DNA from: Actinomycetes bacterium
Lineage (GTDB): Bacteria; Actinomycetota; Actinomycetes; Actinomycetales; Microbacteriaceae
Assembly (NCBI GenBank): GCA_023432005.1
Contig: JAEYVF010000036.1
Location: 1 to 6,536, forward strand
Length of the DNA: 6,536 nt
Reading direction: 5' to 3'
Position 1 is the first letter of the stretch. Each line of letters starts with the position of its first letter. The notes under the pieces were generated by a model, which was not told the DNA's origin, ran no database searches, and worked only from the letters and a program-made list of their open reading frames with translations. The position numbers and the translations under genes are program-made. Of the stretch, positions 5,639 through 6,536 are shown one piece after another.

Positions 5639-5785
5639 GCCACCCCTCGCCCGAGTGAACCCCCGATGGTGAACTCCCCGACATCCGGCTCCGACCGCCC
5701 GGATGGCGCACCCAGCTTCGACAACCCCCGGCCTGCCGCCTCCTTCGACGACGCGGCCGCCGACACCTCGCAAGGATTCGACGAC
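5639..5785 (+). promoter_or_regulatory. Leader between the small ORF and the winged-helix gene, with candidate RNA structures
   Basis: CATCCGG (5682-5688) pairs with CCGGATG (5699-5705) over a ten-base loop. Further on, TCCTT (5741-5745) is complementary to the Shine-Dalgarno AAGGA (5772-5776) of the next gene, so a structure could hide the ribosome site. Both would be natural switch elements if the small ORF is an attenuator, but the helices are short and unproven. The region is also open in the frame of the next gene from ATG 5666, giving a possible 40-residue N-terminal extension. Confidence 0.4.
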
Positions 5786-6505
5786 ATGTCTCTCGCCACC
5801 CTCGACACCCTCCGCACCCCGACCCGCCCCTACCCCGTGCCGCGCACCGCCGAGCAGCAGGCCCCCGAGGCGGAGCGGCCGCGCATCCGTGCCGTCCCCG
5901 ACGGAACCGAGGCTCGCGGCTTCGCCCTCTACGTGGGCGTCGACGAGCTCAAGGCCGTCACCGCGGGGATCTCGCTCCCGCAGCTCGTGGAGGCGCTCAA
6001 GCGCACCGTCGCCGAGCTCGTCCCCGGTGCCGAGACCTACGCCGCCGTCGCCCTCGCCCCGCGCGGGGCGGGCGGGCGCGACGTCGAGGTCGTGCGCCTC
6101 GCCCTGCAGGACCCGGCGGCGCTCGCCAAGCATCGCCAGAGCGCCGAGCCCGCCGAGGCGCCCGAGCCCAAGGGCGGCGTCGTCATCGACATCTCGCGCA
6201 AGCGCGTGCAGCTCGACGGCGAGGTCGCCCCGCTCACCTACAAGGAGTTCGAGCTGCTGCAGTTCCTCGTGCTCCGCGAGGGCCGCACGATCGATCGCGG
6301 CGAGATCATCTCGACGCTGTGGGCCGACGGAGGCGACGACGTTCCCAACGAGCGCACGATCGACGTGCACGTGCGGCGTCTGCGTTCCAAGCTCGGCGCC
6401 TACGAGGACATCGTGCGCACCGTGCGCGGCCTCGGCTACCGCTTCGACCGCCATGCCGACGTCACGATCCGCTGGGCCTCGACGCCGTCTCCCGATGTCT
6501 TCTGA
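5786..6505 (+). CDS. Orphan winged-helix (OmpR/PhoB-type) transcriptional regulator
   Basis: A 239-residue DNA-binding protein. Residues 130-220 form a typical OmpR/PhoB C-terminal winged helix: a strand with ISRKRVQLDG, LTYKEFELLQFLVLREG (150-166), EIISTLWADG, then ERTIDVHVRRLRSKLG (189-204) as recognition helix and TVRGLGYRF (212-220) as wing. There is no receiver domain. Residues 1-42 are Pro/Arg-rich and probably flexible. Residues 43-112 (from RGFALYVGVDEL to VEVVRLALQDPAA) look like a small alpha/beta domain I do not recognise, with no phosphorylatable Asp pattern, and an Ala/Pro/Glu linker follows. The ATG at 5786 is chosen because AAGGA (5772-5776) lies nine bases upstream; ATG 5666 in the same frame lacks a ribosome site. 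The gene follows the cysteine-rich small ORF and may be controlled by it. Target genes are unknown and may lie beyond the window. Confidence 0.88.
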   Translation: MSLATLDTLRTPTRPYPVPRTAEQQAPEAERPRIRAVPDGTEARGFALYVGVDELKAVTAGISLPQLVEALKRTVAELVPGAETYAAVALAPRGAGGRDVEVVRLALQDPAALAKHRQSAEPAEAPEPKGGVVIDISRKRVQLDGEVAPLTYKEFELLQFLVLREGRTIDRGEIISTLWADGGDDVPNERTIDVHVRRLRSKLGAYEDIVRTVRGLGYRFDRHADVTIRWASTPSPDVF

Positions 6506-6536
6506 CCCGCGGTGCGGCGGCCCGGTCGGCGTAGGC

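Noticed and set aside
5486..6454. 322-codon open frame on minus opposite the winged-helix gene
   Set aside because: Shadow of the regulator: Gly/Val/Glu/His-rich and without any domain or ribosome site that I can see.

Overview
The window is high-GC DNA (third codon positions almost all G or C) from an actinobacterium. Codon style, gene set and mostly leaderless promoters suggest a Microbacteriaceae-like organism, but this is inference and no rRNA marker is present. It looks chromosomal: genes are densely packed on both strands, and I see no insertion sequence, integrase, tRNA, CRISPR array or phage gene.

Layout. (1) Bases 1-685, plus strand: the 3' end of a TrkA-type potassium-uptake regulator and a small 88-residue protein of unknown function. 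(2) 716-1537, minus: proC, converging on the previous pair across a hairpin. (3) 1561-2939, plus: a cation diffusion facilitator resembling SLC30A9/ZnT9, then a small four-helix membrane protein. (4) 2997-3356, minus: a short nucleoside-2-deoxyribosyltransferase-like (DUF4406-type) protein. (5) 3412-4149, plus: a DeoR/GlpR-type repressor. (6) 4207-4677, minus: tadA, the tRNA wobble adenosine deaminase. (7) 4689-5321, plus: upp, uracil phosphoribosyltransferase. (8) 5322-5785: a 464-bp non-coding or leader region with a duplicated 19-bp hairpin-associated repeat, a good TTGACA promoter and a 34-codon leaderless small ORF ending Cys-Cys-Arg-Met-Cys-Ala. (9) 5786-6505, plus: an orphan winged-helix regulator with an unrecognised N-terminal domain in place of a receiver.

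Organisation. Every convergent junction (685/716, 2939/2997, 4149/4207) has a hairpin that could terminate transcription in both directions. The three divergent junctions (1537/1561, 3356/3412, 4677/4689) are very tight. At each, -10-like TAnnnT boxes for the two strands overlap or abut, and five of the six genes have their start codon 6-7 bases from the box, the geometry of leaderless mRNAs. Only the DeoR-type gene has a short leader with a Shine-Dalgarno sequence.

Functional themes are nucleobase and tRNA metabolism (upp, tadA, the deoxyribosyltransferase-like protein), cation transport (TrkA, CDF) and proline synthesis (proC). The most interesting candidate is the 5497-5785 leader. A leaderless, cysteine-codon-rich small ORF before a transcription factor matches the logic of the cysteine-responsive attenuators known from mycobacteria, and would suggest that the winged-helix protein, or genes beyond the window, respond to cysteine or sulfur supply.
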